Origin: Candidatus Sulfotelmatobacter sp.
GTDB lineage: Bacteria > Acidobacteriota > Terriglobia > Terriglobales > SbA1
NCBI GenBank assembly: GCA_030151135.1
Contig: JASLEQ010000215.1
Coordinates: 1-7,127, forward strand
Direction: 5' to 3'
DNA: 7,127 bases
The notes beneath the pieces were generated by a model. It saw only the letters and a program-made list of their open reading frames with translations, was not told where the DNA came from and searched no databases. The position numbers and the translations under genes were made by a program. This document shows, in pieces, positions 5,731 through 7,127 of the stretch. Numbering within the stretch: the stretch's first letter is position 1; every line of letters begins with the position of its first letter.

Positions 5731-6158
5731 TGAGTTTGCTCACAAAATTCTGCACGTTCTCTCTCGTGACGATCGCAATTCTTTTCGAAACCAATCTTCT
5801 GTTTGCCCAGGTTGATCGCCCGGCAAGCGCAGATAATTCTGTTTACGCTGAATTAGCGAAAGCGCCGAAGAAAGCTGCCGCCCGGCACAACCCGCTGGAG
5901 AATGATCACGATGCTCCCATCGCCGGAGCAAAGCTCTTCGCGCAACACTGCGCGGAATGTCATGGCGAGACCGCGGAAGGCGGCAAAAAAGGGCCAAGCC
6001 TTCGCGCGCCCGAAGTGCGGCAAGCCACTTCTGGAACGCTCTTCTGGCTGCTCACGAATGGCGTGGTTCGGAAAGGCATGCCGGTCTGGTCCAAGCTTCC
6101 CGACGCCCAGCGCTGGCAGCTGGTGACTTACATCAAATCTTTGGGCTCTGGTTCCTGA
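5730..6158 (+). CDS. Exported mono-haem c-type cytochrome
   Basis: This 142-residue protein starts at ATG 5730. Residues 1-26 (MSLLTKFCTFSLVTIAILFE to LLFA) form a signal peptide with a likely cut at A26-Q27. A linker of about 40 residues precedes the haem domain. The haem is bound covalently through CAECH (74-78). The class I fold continues through GPSLRAPEV and GMPVWSKLP, where M117 is the likely sixth iron ligand, and ends with the helix DAQRWQLVTYIKSL. It would carry electrons in the periplasm; partner enzymes are not visible here. Its start overlaps the stop of the barrel gene by one base, so the two are translationally coupled. A terminator follows. Control by the divergent Fur-family protein is inferred from dyads upstream of the operon. 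Confidence 0.92.
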   Translation: MSLLTKFCTFSLVTIAILFETNLLFAQVDRPASADNSVYAELAKAPKKAAARHNPLENDHDAPIAGAKLFAQHCAECHGETAEGGKKGPSLRAPEVRQATSGTLFWLLTNGVVRKGMPVWSKLPDAQRWQLVTYIKSLGSGS

Positions 6159-6187
6159 GCTCCCGCAACATTTAGATTGACGGTCGC

Positions 6188-6220
6188 GGCGAGGTCGGTG
6201 GTACGGCTTCGCCTTTTATT
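6188..6220 (+). terminator. Probable intrinsic terminator after the cytochrome c gene
   Basis: GGCGAGGTC (6188-6196) pairs with GGCTTCGCC (6205-6213) in nine pairs, two of them G-U, around an eight-base loop. TTTTATT follows (6214-6220). It starts 29 bases after the cytochrome stop and would end the barrel/cytochrome transcript. Confidence 0.6.
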
Positions 6221-6294
6221 TACCCCTTCCCTTAGCGAACCTGCGGGCCCGACGGAGTTGCGACCTTTCTCCCTCCCCGGTCATCTAACCGCAG

Positions 6295-6303
6295 TGTTAC
6301 GAT
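6295..6303 (+). promoter_or_regulatory. Candidate extended -10 promoter of trxA
   Basis: TG-T-TACGAT matches an extended -10 motif, with four of six core bases. There is no recognisable -35, as is often the case with this promoter type. The start would be near 6310, giving a leader of about 108 bases. CATATA at 6334-6339 is a weaker alternative. Confidence 0.3.
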
Positions 6304-6353
6304 AGAAAGTTCGGCTCCCTAACGGGGCGCAATCATATAGATCGCCACACGGC

Positions 6354-6398
6354 AACGCCGCCCACACGATGTTGAGCGTCGGCCGACACCGCGGCGTT
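6354..6398 (+). other. Inverted repeat in the trxA leader
   Basis: AACGCCGC (6354-6361) and GCGGCGTT (6391-6398) are perfect complements separated by 29 bases. The separating segment contains the ten-base palindrome GTCGGCCGAC (6378-6387). In RNA the long stem would close six bases before the GAGGAG ribosome-binding site (6405-6410). It may influence translation or be a binding site. In GC-rich DNA an eight-base match can be chance. Confidence 0.35.
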
Positions 6399-6417
6399 AC
6401 AAACGAGGAGAAAGCAA

Positions 6418-6750
6418 ATGGCAGGCAATGGAATCGTCGAAGTGACCGATGCAAACTTCGACCAGGATGTACTGAAATCCGACAAACCCGTTCTGGTGGA
6501 CTTCTGGGCAACTTGGTGCGGCCCCTGCCGCGCCATCGCCCCCATCGTCGAAGAACTGGCCACGGAGTATCAGGGCAAAATCAAGATCGGCAAGATGGAC
6601 GTCGACTCGAACCAGGCCACGCCGATGCGCTACAAGGTCACTGGCATCCCGACGCTCCTGGTCTTCAAAGGCGGACAGGTCGTTGAGCAACTCGTCGGCT
6701 ATCGCCCGAAAGACGCCATCGCCCAAGCCCTGAACAAGCACATCGGATAA
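6418..6750 (+). CDS. trxA: Thioredoxin
   Basis: This 110-residue protein has the full length and motifs of thioredoxin 1, the cytoplasmic dithiol reductant recycled by thioredoxin reductase. The active site is W33-C34-G-P-C37, with the buried acid D28 in VLVDFWA and the cis-proline P78 in VTGIPTLLVF. G94 in LVGY belongs to the substrate-binding surface. There is no signal peptide, so it is cytosolic. ATG 6418 has GAGGAG seven bases upstream. The gene stands alone between two terminators, and its own lies at 6794-6823. No reductase gene is in view. Assignment as a canonical thioredoxin is secure. Confidence 0.97.
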   Translation: MAGNGIVEVTDANFDQDVLKSDKPVLVDFWATWCGPCRAIAPIVEELATEYQGKIKIGKMDVDSNQATPMRYKVTGIPTLLVFKGGQVVEQLVGYRPKDAIAQALNKHIG

Positions 6751-6753
6751 GAG

Positions 6754-6789
6754 CTGTCAGCTCTCCAGCCGCCAGCTTTCAGTTAACAG
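6754..6789. repeat. Degenerate tandem heptamers, consensus CTNTCAG
   Basis: Between the trxA stop and its terminator five units stand head to tail: CTGTCAG, CTCTCCAG, CCGCCAG, CTTTCAG and TTAACAG. All end in CAG and one is eight bases long. The pattern suggests decayed copies of a seven-base tandem repeat. The first unit with its surroundings (GAGCT-GTC-AGCTC, 6751-6763) can also fold into a small hairpin. Confidence 0.5.
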
Positions 6790-6793
6790 TAAG

Positions 6794-6823
6794 AACGCCC
6801 GGGATTATTCCCGGGCGTTTTTT
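6794..6823 (+). terminator. Intrinsic terminator of trxA
   Basis: AACGCCCGGGA (6794-6804) and TCCCGGGCGTT (6809-6819) form a perfect eleven-pair stem with a TTAT loop and a T6 tract (6818-6823). On the minus strand the same hairpin follows lexA and is trailed by GTTCTTACTG. It may therefore also work, less well, for lexA. Confidence 0.93.
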
Positions 6824-6848
6824 GCATTTGAGAGCGGGTCAGCGATGT

Positions 6849-7127
6849 TCAGTATTTCCTGAGGACCCCGATTACTCTTCCCTGCACATCGACTGAGTCG
6901 GCGGGGACGATGATTGGTTTCATGGCCGCGTTTGAAGGCTGCAGGCGAATGTTCTCTCCTTCGCGGTAGAAACGCTTCAGGGTGGCGTCGCTCTGTTCGA
7001 CGAGGGCCACGACGATGTCGCCATTGTGCGCGGTCTTCGCTTTCTCGACGAGCACGTAGTCGCCGTCGAGGATCGCTTCGTCCTGCATCGAGTCGCCGCG
7101 CACCTCGAGCACGAACACTTCTTTCGA
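6849..7127 (-). CDS. lexA: LexA repressor, C-terminal S24 peptidase domain (start beyond the window)
   Basis: The visible 92 residues are the self-cleavage and dimerisation domain of LexA, the SOS-response repressor. The catalytic serine is in G-D-S13-M (fragment numbering) and the general-base lysine in ATL-K51-RF. They are 38 residues apart, close to S119/K156 in E. coli. DGDYVLVEKA (21-30), LQPSNAAMKPI and the terminal GRVIGVLRKY also match. The frame runs on past the window edge, so the DNA-binding domain and the cleavage-site loop are not visible. A UmuD-like protein or S24 phage repressor shares this domain, but the KPI and VIGVLRKY endings favour LexA. No sequence resembling a LexA operator was recognised near the visible genes. 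Confidence 0.88.
   Translation of the reverse strand, partial: SKEVFVLEVRGDSMQDEAILDGDYVLVEKAKTAHNGDIVVALVEQSDATLKRFYREGENIRLQPSNAAMKPIIVPADSVDVQGRVIGVLRKY

Noticed and set aside
6258..6265. TTGCGACC upstream of trxA, resembling the Fur-family operator half-site
   Set aside because: It is a single half-site with no partner arm and shares only the TGCGAC core; chance is sufficient.
1..7127. CRISPR arrays, tRNA/rRNA genes, insertion sequences, toxin-antitoxin or defence genes
   Set aside because: I looked for them by eye and saw no repeat-spacer pattern, cloverleaf, transposase motif or defence domain; the window is a normal chromosomal region.

Overview
The window is a high-GC bacterial chromosomal segment with ordinary housekeeping genes and two small regulatory modules. 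The organism is Gram-negative: there is a signal-peptide-bearing, barrel-like protein next to an exported c-type cytochrome. The combination of an extended ECF-like sigma factor paired with a zinc-finger/transmembrane/YCF48-propeller anti-sigma factor, a CxxC-type L28, a stand-alone DUF971 protein and degenerate CTNTCAG heptamers suggests Acidobacteriota. That assignment is inference from gene style, not from a marker gene.

Left part (1-1130): the 3' end of an FKBP-type peptidyl-prolyl isomerase (+) converges on rpmB (-), which has its own promoter at 519-548. A divergent DUF971 protein (+) with two CPCxxC motifs follows.

Centre-left (1203-3660): a sigma factor and, 46 bp downstream, its probable membrane-bound anti-sigma factor (+). 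The pair ends at a strong intrinsic terminator (3624-3660). The anti-sigma factor has an HxxxCxxC zinc motif, one membrane span, a roughly 200-residue low-complexity linker and three Asp-box motifs. It looks like a trans-envelope switch whose outer part is a partial beta-propeller.

Centre-right (3657-6220): a Fur-family repressor and a GNAT acetyltransferase on the minus strand, translationally coupled through TAATG. They are divergent from a plus-strand pair, a barrel-like envelope protein and a mono-haem cytochrome c, also coupled through TGATG. The roughly 180-bp region between the two start codons carries three exact copies of GATGCGAC inside dyads. Two of these bracket the best -10 element of the regulator. 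This is the most interesting part of the window: a probably autoregulated metal- or redox-responsive divergon with an operator legible in the sequence.

Right part (6159-7127): a cytochrome-operon terminator, trxA with a structured leader and its own terminator, a cluster of degenerate heptamers, and the 3' part of lexA (-), which runs off the window. Thioredoxin, LexA, a Fur-family regulator and cytochrome c give the segment a redox/stress flavour, but nothing shows that they form one regulon. No gene-free stretch exceeds 300 bases.
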